Positions 33,333 to 45,877 are shown, counted from the stretch's first letter. The stretch: 64,000 bases of DNA from Ophiura sarsii (GCA_035610835.1 CM069441.1:84608677-84672676), one strand, 5' to 3'. Numbers and translations are program-made. Notes: generated by a model not told the origin, from the sequence alone.

Positions 33333-35284
33333 TCTCCATCCTCTTTCAAGAAAATAAATCTAAAATAATAATATTATAATTGTAGGCCGCAACACTGGGC
33401 GTTTTTGCCGTGGGATTGGCAACACTGTCTGTACAACCATAGCCGTAATTTCAGTAAACTACGTTTGTTTTCGTCCATTGTCGAATCGAAATGCATTAGT
33501 TTTTTTTCAAATAAATCTAATAATTCTATTCTTATACATTTGTTACCATAAGAACGAATACAAATGTTTCAAATGTCCTGAAAACAGCATAAAAGTTACT
33601 ACTTTTGAACGTACAACTGGTCAGAAGTCACAAACTGGTCCAAAAAATGTTTCACTTCTAATAATGTTGAGAAATGCACCAATTCTGATTAAACGGGACA
33701 AAACTTAAGTTTTACATACTTAATGACCCACAAACTATATATTGTTGGAAAGCTTATGATTCAAAAAAGAATCAAATTATACAGGGTGTGTAACATTTTT
33801 ACAGGGTGGAACATAAAAAAGTTGATCGTTTTTGCTCCTCACCGTAATATTTTGATAGTTTGTACAATTAGGGTTTAGCTGAAGATAGTCAGCAAAATCA
33901 GAACAACCGCAGAAGATGCTACCAAATTTGCTAAGAATCACCTGCCCAAAATGTACACAGGAAAAGTACAGGGTGTCTAAAATTATGATGAAATAATGCA
34001 TAAAATGAAGGTTTGTATATAATATTCTATGAAATTTAGTTAGCATGGACTATTTAATTTAAAGGAAAATGGTTATCAAAATGAACTAAATGAATATTAT
34101 TAAAGTTCCTTTTATTTTGAATACAGGGTGGTCCAAAATAGGTCTAAATAGCAAATTTTTCATGAATCTATGAACAATTCTGTGAAGAAACACTTCTGGC
34201 TTTTTTAGTTAAATGTTTTACTACCCAGGGTAGAAAAGGACCGAAGAGTCACACAAATGAAATAGAGAGACTGCGATTTGGCCATTGTTTAATCAATAAA
34301 ATGAATAAAACTGTGTATTTTTTACATTAAAAACACTCCCTGAATTGAACATCATATTCTAGTAGAGAATGTCTAGATCACAATTCAATATTATTATTCA
34401 TAGTAGCAGGCACATGTTATTAACACATATGAGAAGTTTCAAAACTTTCCTATGTATACTTTTAAAATGGCATCAATTTCAAAAGTTCTAGTTTTCCGCT
34501 ATTCTGTGTAGAAACCTATGGGCGCCTCATCCACCGGCCCCAGCCTTGACTCACTCGACGTTTAGATTGATAACTTCACTGTTGCTAAACATGTGGCTTT
34601 AATCCTTTTTTTATTCGGTAGCTGGATAAATTGTCTTTAATATGATACCAAAAATGTTATGTTTTTTTGACAACTTCTATTTTAAATAGAGACACGTATC
34701 ACGATTTTAAGGATTTTTTGAAACGGCCCCACCTTATTTGATATACCTATTAGTGACCTGTGACTAACTAGGATTGCTAGGGCAATTATCGATTATTGAT
34801 TGAAGAACTTAAAAATGTCACGCTGGCAAACCGGCTTTGTTACTCACATAATAGAAAAGGAAACCAATTACAGCGGCACTTGAGACCATGCAGTAAAATG
34901 TTTCAAACAGTTGAGTACTTTGCGTTAAAATCCTGAAATATTTGCGTACTGAAAATTCAGACACACTGTGAAATTGATGGAAAATATATGCTCAGATCCT
35001 CAAAATCTGTCCGTTAATTCCTCAATGCATTGAGGATTCCACTTGGGGACGTCAGCAATATCCGTCGATCCGATTCGACGCCACGCCTAAGGCTATGTTA
35101 AAATATAGCATGATCTTTAAACTCGACGCTCGTGGCGTGCTGCCATGTTAAGGTGTTAATACCAGGGTTTTACTTAATTCTATCCAATATCAAGGTTACA
35201 GTCGCGGAAGTAAGTCGAAACTAAAATAGTATAAAAATAGCCAATTGTCGTGCCGTTGTTATTGTGCGAACTGCTTTAGTCTTT
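33333..35284. other. No gene; several CAGGGTG transposon-end words
   Basis: TACAGGGTG occurs at 33780, 33969 and 34124, and ACAGGGTGG at 33801, without matching inverted ends nearby. They may be remnants of TA-type elements like those at 593 and 15002. Short frames lack domains. Confidence 0.5.
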
Positions 35285-35362
35285 TCCCCGGTGTTTGGTT
35301 TCGGTGTAATGGAGGCATTATTATTACGTGGTACAATCTGAAGTAGGCCTAGACCTATGTAA

Positions 35363-35506
35363 TATAAAACGGACGTCCGATATACATTTGATCAGTGTAA
35401 AACAAGTACAAGGCACGTTGTCCTGGTTCTAACACGTAGAGTTTATCTACTGAATCATATCGTTTCAACTTTGACGGATCAAGTTTCAGCAATCAGCATA
35501 CGATAT
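35363..35506 (+). promoter_or_regulatory. Putative TATA box and non-coding first exon of Ly6 gene A
   Basis: TATAAAA at 35363-35369 precedes a stretch that is conserved in order in the second copy (GTCCTGGTTCT, ATCAAGTTTCAGCAATCAGC) and ends at a donor-like GATAT/GTGAGT at 35506. The conservation between paralogues and the splice donor suggest a 5' UTR exon. The transcription start is not visible and is inferred. Confidence 0.4.
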
Positions 35507-36272
35507 GTGAGTAACAAAATATCATTGAAGTTGAAATGCTAACATTTATACTAATACCAGTACATTTTCGCTAGAAAACAAAATACAGCACTTCCGTGTG
35601 TATTATACATAGATATGTCTAGCAGAAGTAATGTACATACATGTACATGTGTTTTTCACTGTAATACATTGATTACATGTTATATCCCGAGTAAACTATA
35701 TTGATAAGAAATTGGTTCGTTCGTTGTTCGTTTGTTGGGGTGTTCGTTCTATCATTCTATATCGTTCATTCTATCGCTCTATGTTTCGTTCTATCATTCG
35801 TTCTATCGTTCGTTCGTTCTAATAATCGTTAAAAAAAATCACGGTACAACACAAGGACGAAATATTTTGTTCCAACGTTCTTATAATCATATTTTATCAA
35901 AATTTACTGTCAACTGTCTTCATTTTCTGAACTCGGTCAGACGATTGAACCCGTGTTGGTTTCAATGTAAAAATGGATTTTGATTCGGCCTATATATGAT
36001 TCCAGAAAATTCATCATACTTTGGAACTAAATTATTTCATCCTAAAACCGCTGGAGTTGGAAAATCAACTCCAGTGTTAGTATCAATTGTATCCGTCATT
36101 ATTGACGTTGGTCGCATTCGGTTGATTCGGTCAATTTGTTCGCATAATGCTTGAATGTTAGTGAACGAGCCCATGTCCGGCATCGTCTGAACTCAGTTTA
36201 ATGTTATCGAACGCCCTCAAAGTCCATTTCTGTCTATTCTTTTGTTTCTATGAAGATTTTCACTTGCTCACT

Positions 36273-39200
36273 ATGAAGAATCTCCTCCTGATCGTCTTTC
36301 TTCTTGCTCTGTATGGTAAGTAATAGCATTTCTAACCTTGAAAATAATTTTTCTGTTGCAAATCATTTCAATTCAATTTTTTTTCAAGAATTGTCGCCGG
36401 GAGCACCATCTTAGGTAATCTCTTTTACATCCTTAGCTCTCATTTTAACACAAAAGTTTGAGAGTAGGACGGAGGGGTGCCCCTTTAAAATATTGAAAAA
36501 CTGCCATATTGAAAAATATCTTCATAGCATAGTCTTGAATCTTTTAATATATGTTAGAAACATCATTTCCCTCCTTTAATGTATAGTATATTATAGGCAA
36601 AAAATGTGATGAAATTCCGAAATTTTGAACTTTTTTGGCGAAAATATGAATTTTGGTCTATATTCACTGTACAAAAGAATTCAACAGCATTTTGAGGTCG
36701 GCCATGTTTATGACGTCATTGTGACGTCAGGCCTGAGATGTTTTTACAAGTTTTGTTGGTATGTATAGAAAAAGCTATGGTACCAAAATAAGTATACTCT
36801 CCATCTCCTTTTAGATTTTATTAGGGGTTCGGGGCCCACCCCTTAGTAAACTGTGTTACAAAAAGGCTTAATATGACGAGGGTTAAGACTTTCTGTAATA
36901 TCATAAGTATTTGATTCAAATCCATAGCAGTAAAGGCTGTATAATACCTACCGCCCGTATTTTTATCAGACAATATAATATGCTGCAGTATCAATCAATC
37001 AATCAATCAATCTTTTTACTCTGGAGCTTATCGTATTGATTTCGCAGGTCCGCCTTAAACTGCCTCCAAAACACCCCCTCAACGTCGACCACTTTATTTT
37101 TTGGTGCGCGTGGGCTTGGCTATGGCTATTATTATAGATGGGGTGACAGGTGACGTCACACCGGGCAAAACGTGGCTAGTTGCCATTGTTCTTTGCCCGG
37201 CAGTTTGCGCACGCATTCTGTTTTGTTTAGGACCCGTGCTTTTAAAACTCGCGCCAAAGCATTATAAAGGGCAATACGGCATAGCGGACAGTGTTGTGGT
37301 CATATGCTGTTCCCTCAAGCGTGTATCGACAGTCCAGTCCCTTCGACCGTTGCATTTGTTGATAAACATTGGATGTAAACAACGGTCACCTCATCTATAG
37401 AGGGTATGCAATGAACCAACCGGAACGGTATAACAATGGATCGGGCAGCCATTATGGAGGTCGGGCTAGTCACGTATTCGGATTGACAATTAAATTTCCC
37501 GCTCCAAGTGATCTGAACTGACCAAATCATATTGTTCCGTGGCATCCATCTTGGAGGCACAGTTCAAATGAGGACTTAAGCTGCGTTCAGACAGGCGTAA
37601 ATTCGTATAGAGTAAGATCAGATTAACGATTGTCCATGTTAAACTTGCGAGTAGTGACCGTGTGGACGGCATCCGTGTTAACTAATCCGACCTTACTCTG
37701 AACCGATTTAATCCTGAGATTTCTCAGGAGTAACGCGCTTAACACGAGCTGCAGTTCGGATTAGCACGCCGTGTGGATGCACTTAAGACGGTCTCTGGTG
37801 TAAATGCGACCTTTCGATGTATAAGGCATAGTAAAATAAGTAACATGTTTCCCGTCCGGACATTTTAAAAAAAGGAGGAGGGAGGATCTTACTATTTACT
37901 ATTTTCCAATTTTTTGCTATTATTTTCCCAAGATGGCCGACAAGTCGAAAGTGACCAACTGACTGTGTCGGGGACACTCCTAAACAGATTTTCCACTATA
38001 CTTGCCAGAGAAACAAAAAAAAACCATCTAAATTCAGTACATTTTGTTTATTATTTGTGCAATAGACGTGTTGCCTGTAAAATGATATACGGTAACACTG
38101 TAAAGATTTGTAACTAAATTTTTGCATATATATTTTTTTCTCTTCAATTTGGGTCAAATAAAATTATATTGTTGTTTGTAGCCTATGCATGTCTGTGATC
38201 TGGTAAAGAGAGATGTTTCATTTATGAATGATGGATAAAATAACAAATAGGTTTTGAATGCTATTTAACATAACATGCATAACAGCAGTTATAATTTGTG
38301 TAACTCAATTTCAAAAATAAACAAAAAATAAAATAAATACATACAAACATTTACAAATCAGTGTTTTATTATGTTACAGTCAACACTTCGCTTCCCCTAT
38401 TTAATGATCATTTACTGAATATAGGTATTTTTCAAATGTTAAAAATAATTCATAATTGTATGTGTCTTGAATTAATGAAAGGATTTCTAAATTATTTCAA
38501 CAAACCAAGATAATATTATACTTGAGCATGATATAGGTCACTCGAGGAGTCAGATAGGGGTCAATCGATACTGTTTAGGTGACCAATTAAATAAAGCTCT
38601 GAAAATTTAAAATTTATTTATTTATTTATTTATCTTCTTTTTTTTTTTGCGGGGAAGGGAAACATGGAACTTTTTTTTACTAGGCCTTACATCTTGTAAA
38701 CCACCATCCGAAAAAGGCGAAAAATTAGTAACAAGAAGAGAAATTTCGATCTTGAATTCATGTTTACAAGCGAGATGAATAAATCTAGCTGAAATAATCG
38801 AATAAAGGAACCGATAATTTAAAAAATAACGGAATAAATCGTATGTAAACTGGACACCAATGCTTAGCACCAGGCTGCCGAAAATGGGTAGCGATATGGT
38901 GTAGCAGTCCCAAGTATGCAAATGAGCTCACTGAATACAATGTCATGCTCTACCACACATCTACCCAGTACTCAACAACGGAATAAATCTATTATCCTCA
39001 TTTGCATACTTGGGACTTATACACCAAACCCTTACCCGAAAAGGGGATTCGAAATAATCACAACTCGCGCGGTTGTCATCGGCCAAAGGTCAAAGGGTGT
39101 ACTTCCGATATTTACTCGTGAGCCCCCTGCGATGGTCGTGTTAACTTTGTCGGAAAACTTAGGAGTAACGTTGTATTTAGTACCGTGTGGACAACTGTCC

Positions 39201-42200
39201 GGTGTAGAGGGATTAATTGTGGCATTTTAATTGCTGTAGGGTCTAAATTTACGCCGATCATTTATGCCCGTCTGAACATGCCTATAGTGATGTAGCATTG
39301 CATACTCTCTATAGTCAGGCTATATACAGTTAAGCCCACAATTATTCATACCCCTTGACAAATATGTGTTTTTTGCGTTTTTCTCATATCTATACCAGCT
39401 GGAGTGGTGGAACTTTTGCTTTACACTAAAGACAATTCGTTTGCAAGTACAAATCAATATAATTGGGCTCAACATTTTTTGCATAACAATAGAATTGAAC
39501 AAGAATTGTGTTTTTATGCCTGTCCAAAATTATTCATACCCCATACCAAGTCTCAGGATTGAGGCCACTTTTTGTGATAATAGACATGTGTTTGACATTC
39601 CAAACATTCTTTATATTGTGTGATAGGCTTTTATATTGTTATGCAATTATTCCATACAATGTGGATGCATTACAAATGTGTCCTATTCAATATACAGTGA
39701 GGGATATCATAGGACAACACTCTAGCTCTTTGACAGCATGGCGAAGGGGATCAAATAACTCAGTGAGGACCTTTTTTGTGCATTGTGAATGCTCACAAAG
39801 AGGGGTAAGGCTACAAAACTATTTCGAAGCAATTTAAAGTGCCAAATCCCACCATAAAAAGCATAATTAGGAAGACCAAGACAGCTAAAATCACTTCAAA
39901 TCAGTTAAAAACCCTGAAGAACACGGTCGAAGCCAACAGTGTCTCCTTGTTTGACAAGAAAAGTATGGTGAAAGGCCAACAACAATCCACATATCACCGT
40001 CAATGCTCTCCTGAACAACCTTGGTGAGTCTTGGACCAAGATATTAAGGCAGACACTTCAGCAGACATAGTACACAAGAGTTCTCCATGGACTCCGACCA
40101 AGAAAGACTCTACTCCTGAAAAGAGACAATAAGAAACTCATCTAGCATTTGCAAGAGCACTTCTGGACAAAGATCCAAGTTTTTGGTCTTCAGTGTTGGG
40201 GTTGCTTAAGATGCAAGACAAGTTTCTCTGTGTCTTTTTTAAGGAGTAGAGTCTTTCTTGGTCGGCCTCCATGGAGACCTCTCATGTGCCATATATGCTG
40301 GAGTGTCTGCCATGATATCTTGGTCCAATAATTGCCAGGGTTGCTCAGGAGAGCATTGATGGTGATCTGTGGGTTGTTGTTGGCCTTTCGTAATACTTTT
40401 CTTGCCAAACAAGGGGACACCGCTGGCTTCCGTCTGCATCCTTCAATGTTTTTTAGTGAGTTGAACGTCTTGTTCTTCCTAATTATGCTTTGTGTGGTGG
40501 ATTCGTGCACTTGGAATTGTTTCAAAATAGCTCTGTAGCCTTTCCCGTCTTGTGAGCATTCACAATATGCATAGAAAAGTTGTTTAATCTACCTCGCCAT
40601 GCTGTCAAATAGCTAGAGTGTTGTCCTATAATATCCCTCACTGTACATTCAATAGGACACATTTGTAATGCAATAACATTGTATGCACACATCATGGAAT
40701 AATTACATAACAATATAAAAGCCTATCACACAATATAAAGAATGTTTGGAATGTCAAAAACATGTGTATTATCACAAAAAGTTGCCTCAATCCTTAGACT
40801 TGGTATGGGGTATGAATAATTTTGGACAGGCATAAAAACATAATTCTTGTTCAATTCTATTGTTATGCAAAAAATATTGAGCCCAAATATATTGATTTGT
40901 ACTTGCAAACTAATTGTCTTTAGTGTAAAGCGGAAGTTCCAACGCTCCAGCTGGTATAGATATGAGAAAAACGCAAAAAACTCATATTTTCCAAGGGGTA
41001 TGAATAATTGTGGGCTTAACTGTAGATGGGGTGACTGCAAGTATCAACAAAAAACGGTCGAATGGACTGGACAGTCTGGACTGTCGATACATGATTGAGG
41101 GAGCAGCATATGACCACAACACTGCCCCTCTGCCTTATTGCCCTTTATAATGCTTTGGCGCGAGTTTTAAAAGCACGGGTCCTAAACAAAACAGGATGCG
41201 GGCGCAAACCGCCGGGCAAAGAACAATGGCAACTGCCGACCAAATGCCCGGTGTAAATCACCCCATCTATATTAGTGATATGTGATGGGAAAAAAGTTTC
41301 TCATACTCACACATATACATTATGTTGGGGCTTGGAAACCAAACTCACAAAAACGATATTATCCCACGAAAATATGGTAAAATGACTAAAACTTGTTTTC
41401 CGCTGTTGCCATGGAAACAAAGTGATCGATGGAAACTAATATCATTTTTGTAAGTTTGGACCCAATGCCTATAATAAACCCGGGGCCAATTTTTTTATTC
41501 GTACATGTTTTGAGTGAAGCAAAAATCACTGAATAAAATTGCTTTTGAACAAATTAATTGATTTCACTCAACTCATGTACGGGGGGGAAATGCACCCGGG
41601 GGCCTAACATACATGTATGTCTAAATGGGGAAATCGTCAATGGACACATATTGTTGATATTTATTATGAAACTCGCACTTGTCTGCAGGAACTCCGGTGA
41701 CATCTCAGAATTCAACTCGTTGCTACACGTGTTCATATGCCGGACCTGCCTCCGACAAAGGGCGCGGTTCAGAGGACGACTGTACGGACGCTAACTTTGA
41801 TGCCAGTTCCCCTCAAGTTTCCGCTGCACCCTGTGGTGCACAGTGTACAGTAAGTCAAATAAAAACTAAAGACAAAAGTCCATACTTATCTCAAATATCA
41901 CAAATGACAAGGTTACAAACGCTCTTAATGCATGCAAGAACATGCCGATATTGGAATCGAATAGCCCGCCATATACCGTGCATGCACTTACCAGCGCTCC
42001 GATCGATCGATACTCCATGCACAGGCATTCTGTGCATTTATAAAAATTGACATTTGGATCTGCATTTTTTTCATTTGAGTAGATTCATAAACATTGGCCA
42101 TTCGGTTATTGATTTGGACCTTTACCATTTTACGTTAGCGGAACCACAATATGTTGGTCCGACCGACCTTGGGAGGTCCGTTTGCCCGTTGAACAGGGTT

Positions 42201-42509
42201 TTTTCGACGCCTTATATAAATAGTGTTTTACATTTTCCGAATGTCACCTTACTTTGTTTTACCTTTCAGACTACGAGAAATGAGCGAACAGTGTCTGCCG
42301 ACGGTGAAGACGTCTTTAGTATTAGTCGAGGATGTGATAATGGTGGCATTTGCGCGCAGCAAACACTACCTGCTGGTAAAACCGTGGATTGCTGCTCCGG
42401 AGACTTGTGCAACAGAGGTGCCGCGGCTGGGTTAGTTACCATCAGTACAGTGGTCATATTGTCTGCCATAATGGTCCACGCCTTGGTAACTGGGATCATT
42501 CGGGCCTGA
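36273..42509 (+). CDS. Ly6/uPAR three-finger, GPI-type surface protein (copy A), 3 coding exons
   Basis: Exons 36273-36315, 41689-41849 and 42270-42509 join to 444 nt, encoding 147 aa. Junction phases are 1 and 0, with GTAAGT donors and CTGCAG/TTTCAG acceptors. Exon 1 is a hydrophobic signal peptide (MKNLLLIVFLLALYG). Exon 2 holds CYTCSYAG, three more Cys and an N-glycosylation site at NST. Exon 3 supplies GCDNGGICAQQ, the diagnostic CCSGDLCN ending of the LU domain, then a hydrophobic tail after an Asn/Gly/Ala-rich stretch, as in GPI-anchor signals. Ten cysteines fit the Ly6 pattern. Such proteins are secreted or tethered to the outer membrane and bind receptors or proteases; the partner cannot be read from sequence. 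Intron 1 (5.4 kb) is swollen by transposons. Copy B at 57112-63728 is a clear tandem paralogue. Confidence 0.88.
37133..37399. mobile_element. TATAGATGGGGTGAC MITE, copy 1
   Basis: Inverted ends TATAGATGGGGTGAC and GTCACCTCATCTATA. The body (GGACCCGTGCTTTTAAAACT, GCGCCAAAGCATTATAAAGG) recurs inverted at 41043-41271. Both are in intron 1 of Ly6 gene A. Confidence 0.8.
37575..39292. repeat. Possible 1.7-kb element with GTTCAGAC-type ends
   Basis: The left end GCGTTCAGACAGGCGTAAATT and right end TTTACGCCGATCATTTATGCCCGTCTGAAC are roughly inverted. GTGTGGA and GTAACG words recur near both ends. Gene content is absent. The MITE at 38896 lies inside. Confidence 0.4.
38896..39026. mobile_element. 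Short MITE with 20-bp perfect inverted repeat
   Basis: GTCCCAAGTATGCAAATGAG at 38907-38926 is perfectly mirrored at 38997-39016, and GGTGTA/TACACC extend the arms. Each arm contains ATGCAAAT, the octamer recognised by POU proteins. Confidence 0.75.
39327..41042. mobile_element. Palindromic Tc1-like element dimer
   Basis: The element begins CAGTTAAGCCCACAATTATT and ends with its reverse complement, flanked by TA on both sides. The two halves (about 860 bp each, centre near 40185) mirror each other. Each encodes, outward to inward, a Tc1-type TIR region and the N-terminal transposase DNA-binding part (SIIRK, then a diverged second helix-turn-helix with ISWQTLQHIW and RGLHGGRPRK in the minus half). 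Both are broken by stops, and neither half has the DDE catalytic domain. It is therefore a fold-back derivative of a Tc1 element, not an active transposon. Confidence 0.85.
40190..40525 (-). pseudogene. Tc1-like transposase N-terminal fragment
   Basis: A 111-codon open frame on the minus strand matches the paired-type DNA-binding domain of Tc1 transposases: first HTH with TTQSIIRKNKTF, a linker, and second HTH with NNNPQITINALLSN and ISWQTLQHIWHMRGL. It stops before any catalytic Asp. The plus-strand half carries the corresponding sequence with more stops (about 39830-40140). Confidence 0.75.
41043..41271. mobile_element. TATAGATGGGGTGAC MITE, copy 2 (inverted)
   Basis: Starts right at the TA that closes the Tc1-like palindrome and ends CACCCCATCTATA. 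It is inverted relative to copy 1 at 37133, so the two bracket 3.6 kb of intron 1. Confidence 0.8.
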
Positions 42510-43743
42510 ATCGATATAAACCGTGTGTAACTTTAGTCGACCGGCTTCAAGTCCGCATCGAAGCCCTTTAAAATGATTTATGTATGATGATATGGGCAAT
42601 TCTATAAAAAAAAATGGTGCCAATACCGTTTTTTCCATTCTTTGGTCCAAACAAACTTTACCGTGCATTTTGGTTAGTAAATTTGTTGTTTTTCTTATAG
42701 AACGTAATGATTTCTACACGGACGGACATAATAGTTTTCTATACTTCAATTGCCTTATTTATGACCCTGATTTTACGCGAAAAATTCCAAAAATGCGTTT
42801 CCACGGCTCAAGTCATGTATTTGGTCCTGCTTATTTTCTTATACAAAATATGATTATATCAAATATTTGTTGTGTTTTATTAAGGTAATGCATGAACATT
42901 GTGTATCTAACCATATCAGATAAACTTTCCACCCAAACCACTGTGCAAAAAGTGATTGATTTTTTCCTCAAAAATGATTTTGGTGCAATTTCGGCATTTT
43001 TTCCCCAAAACTGATTTTGTTACATTGTCCGAAACATTTTGAGCAAAAAAAAAAGTTATTTTCTTTTATCAAAATTCTACAAATCAGCATTTTTGTGAAA
43101 TTTGATACCAAAAATGGATTTTCTGACTCGTTTTCCTTTCCATAAATTTATGCTTTTAAGTCGCTGAAATCACCAATGTTTTATGAATGAGAGTAGGCCT
43201 ACCAATAAAAGTTTAGGGAAAGGAAAATTCGCTTGGATTACTATTGCGTGCGGATATAAAACCGAATATGTCTCTCCAATTTGGAACTGATTGAACTATA
43301 TAAATAAATATGGCTGCCTCCATCTATATCTAGAAATACCCTAATTTCGTCATTTTCGCAAACCCATGGAAGTAGGGGTCGGCTCGCTTCGCGATCCACC
43401 CCTTAAAAGAAAGGGTGGGGGGTCGGTAAAACTAAAATGTGTCCATTTTAAAATTGTGCAAGAGTGTAAACCCTGTTTCATACTGCAATTTCATGAAGAA
43501 AAAAATCTTTTCAAACGTAAATAGGGAGTTATTCCTATATCATTAGTCTATAATATTTGCGACAATTTAATATTTGCACCGACTAAAATGTGTAATTCTG
43601 GTAATTCCAATGTCGGATTCCGAAGTTGAAATTAATACACTGCCATCAGAGACCTTTTAGTAAGAAAAACTGATATTAATTAAAACTAAATGAAGGTTAA
43701 GAAAATATCAAATGCATGTCGTGTTCGTGTTATGCAATTGGCA
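42510..43743. other. 3' region of Ly6 gene A and intergenic sequence
   Basis: The first few hundred bases after the stop (GATTTATGTATGATGATATG, TCCATTCTTTGGTCCAAACA) are conserved after copy B too, consistent with a 3' UTR. No other gene is seen up to the fold-back element. Confidence 0.5.
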
Positions 43744-43752
43744 GCGATTAAG

Positions 43753-44717
43753 GGGCGTTTCCGTAACCTGACATACTTTATCGTTTGATGAACTCCTGAA
43801 ATAAACTTACCCCCTGAAATGGCTATTCCATCAAATAAACTTACCCCCTCTGAAATAAAAGGCTGTTCCATCAAATAAACTTACCCTGAAATGGCTATTC
43901 CATCAAATAAACTTACCCCCTCCTTTATTTCAGAGGGAGTAAGTTTATTAGATGGAATTTAAGAGGGAGTAAGTTTATTTGATGTAACAGCTTTTTATTT
44001 CAGAGGGAGTAAGTGTAGAACAGCCTTTTATTTCAGTGGGAGTAAGTGTAGAACAGCCTTTTATTTCAGAGGGAGTAAGTGTATTTGATAGAACAGGCTT
44101 TTTATTCCATCAAATAAACTTACCCCCTCTAAATTAGAAGGCTTTTCAATCAAAAAAAACTTACCCCCTCTGAAATGACTATTCCATCAAATAAAATTAC
44201 TCCCTCTTAAATAAAAGGCTATTCCATCAAATAAAATTACTCCCTCTGAAATGGCTATTCCATCAAATAAATTTATTTGATGAAATAACCATTTTAGGGG
44301 GTAAGTTTATTTGATTGAACAGCCTTTTATTTCAGAGGGAGTAAGTTTATTTGATGGAATAAAAAGGCTGTTCCATCAAATAATTCTTCTGAAATAAAAG
44401 GCTGTTCTACACTTACTCCCTCTGAAATAAAAGGCTGTTACATCAAATAAACTTACTCCCTCTGAAATTCCATTAAATAAACTTACTCCCTCTGAAATAA
44501 AGGAGGGGTAAGTTTATTTGATGGAATAGCCATTTCAGGGGGTAAGTTTATTTGATGGAACAGCCTTTTTTATTTCAGAGGGGGTAAGTTTATTTGATGG
44601 AATAGCCATTTCAGGGGGTAAGTTTAGTTCAGGAGTTCATCAAACGCCTAAAAAAACTGTGTCAAATAAAAGTGTGTCAGTGTGTCAGATAAAGTATGTC
44701 AGGTTACGGAAACACCC
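43753..44717. mobile_element. Fold-back element with 9-bp target duplication
   Basis: GCGATTAAG flanks both sides (43744-43752 and 44718-44726). Ends are GGG(C/T)GTTTCCGTAACCTGA, continuing through CATACTTTATC. The interior is many alternating inverted units of CATCAAATAAACTTACCCCC and TCTGAAATAAAAGGC, so it can fold on itself in many registers. A 9-bp duplication and GGG ends resemble Mutator-like elements. No transposase. Confidence 0.85.
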
Positions 44718-44726
44718 GCGATTAAG

Positions 44727-45017
44727 AGTTATGTAGTAAATTGGTTGATTGATGTTCAAGCGTGCGCTCTTACCTGCATTGTTAGTTATCAACAATTATA
44801 ATATGTCTGTACATGTACACAACAAATGTATGTTGTATACCTGTCTCTGTGTGTTGTTTGTCTGTGTTTACAAAATAAATCAATTTAAATCAATAATAAT
44901 CTCTTCTTTTTTTTCTGTCTTTCTTTTTTCTTTTTTCTTTTTTTAATTAAAGAGTTTGTAACTCTGGTAATCCCAATGTCGACATGGCAATGATATGAGG
45001 GGTTATTTGTCGCTATT
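44727..45017. other. Short unannotated spacer
   Basis: AT-rich, with a pyrimidine run at about 44900-44945 (TCTTTTTT words). No gene seen. Confidence 0.5.
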
Positions 45018-45877
45018 AGGCCAAAAAAAATTAATTGTTTGGTTGTCCTCGACCGCCCGCACGTAATTTCAGGGCCGCACAAATATGTTTTTTATTTTTA
45101 AAAAGTTTTTATTTCATTTGTTTGAACAATTTGACAGCCCAAATGTATCGTTTTAATATACAACCTAAGTATTCGAACAGACCAACTCCGTTTCATCGGC
45201 AATCTAAACACTGCAACATCATCCAAGTACGCAATTCCATGTAACCAGTGGTTACACGATGTTCATTGTATAACATCGCACGGGCGTCGGGACTATTAAG
45301 GACTATAAATACAAAAATTCGCTGAACGTGCAATTAATGAATTTATTTTAAAAAACGTGTTATGAGAAAATATAAAAAAATGTTTTTTGGGGTATATTTG
45401 TACAAGAAAATTTCGCAAAACAGCTTTATTATTAATTTCAACACAGTATAAAACATTTTTGTTCTGCATTTAGTACGAAAAATATAGGTTTTATTAATAT
45501 TTTCATGCGTAAATTTCTAAAGCTTGCACATCAACTCAACGTTCTTTTAGGCAAAACAAGACAAGAATTGTAATGGCGACCTACGCTGTGTCGGCGCTGT
45601 GCCTACCCATCGCGACGCTCGTTTTAAAAATGTTACTTGACCGAGTTTGCAGTGTTGCAACTCATTCAACAATAGTGGAGGTTTACATAACCGACATTGA
45701 GAACGTGGGGAACTATGCAGAGCTTCACTACAACACTACAATACCTGGGACTGAGTTCCCATTGAATTTAAAAATAAAAATAAAAATAAAAATAAAAATA
45801 AAATAAAAATCCGCCCGCCCGCACCTCAACTCTCAGCTGTGTGGAGGACAACCAAACAATTAATTTTTTTTGGCCTT
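45018..45877. mobile_element. TIR element with small frame and AAAAAT tail
   Basis: TAGGCCAAAAAAAATTAATT continuing to TTTGGTTGTCCTC is mirrored exactly at the right end. Inside, 45573-45806 is an open frame beginning MATYAVSALCLPIATLVLKM, with no domain I recognise, running into a pure (AAAAAT)n tract at about 45767-45805. The simple-repeat tail resembles a retroposed 3' end, so the TIRs may have captured a retroposon. Confidence 0.6.

Noticed and set aside
42054..42269. Upstream extension of the frame into Ly6 exon 3 of copy A
   Set aside because: The frame is open across the intron by chance; the TTTCAG acceptor at 42269 and paralogue conservation start at 42270.
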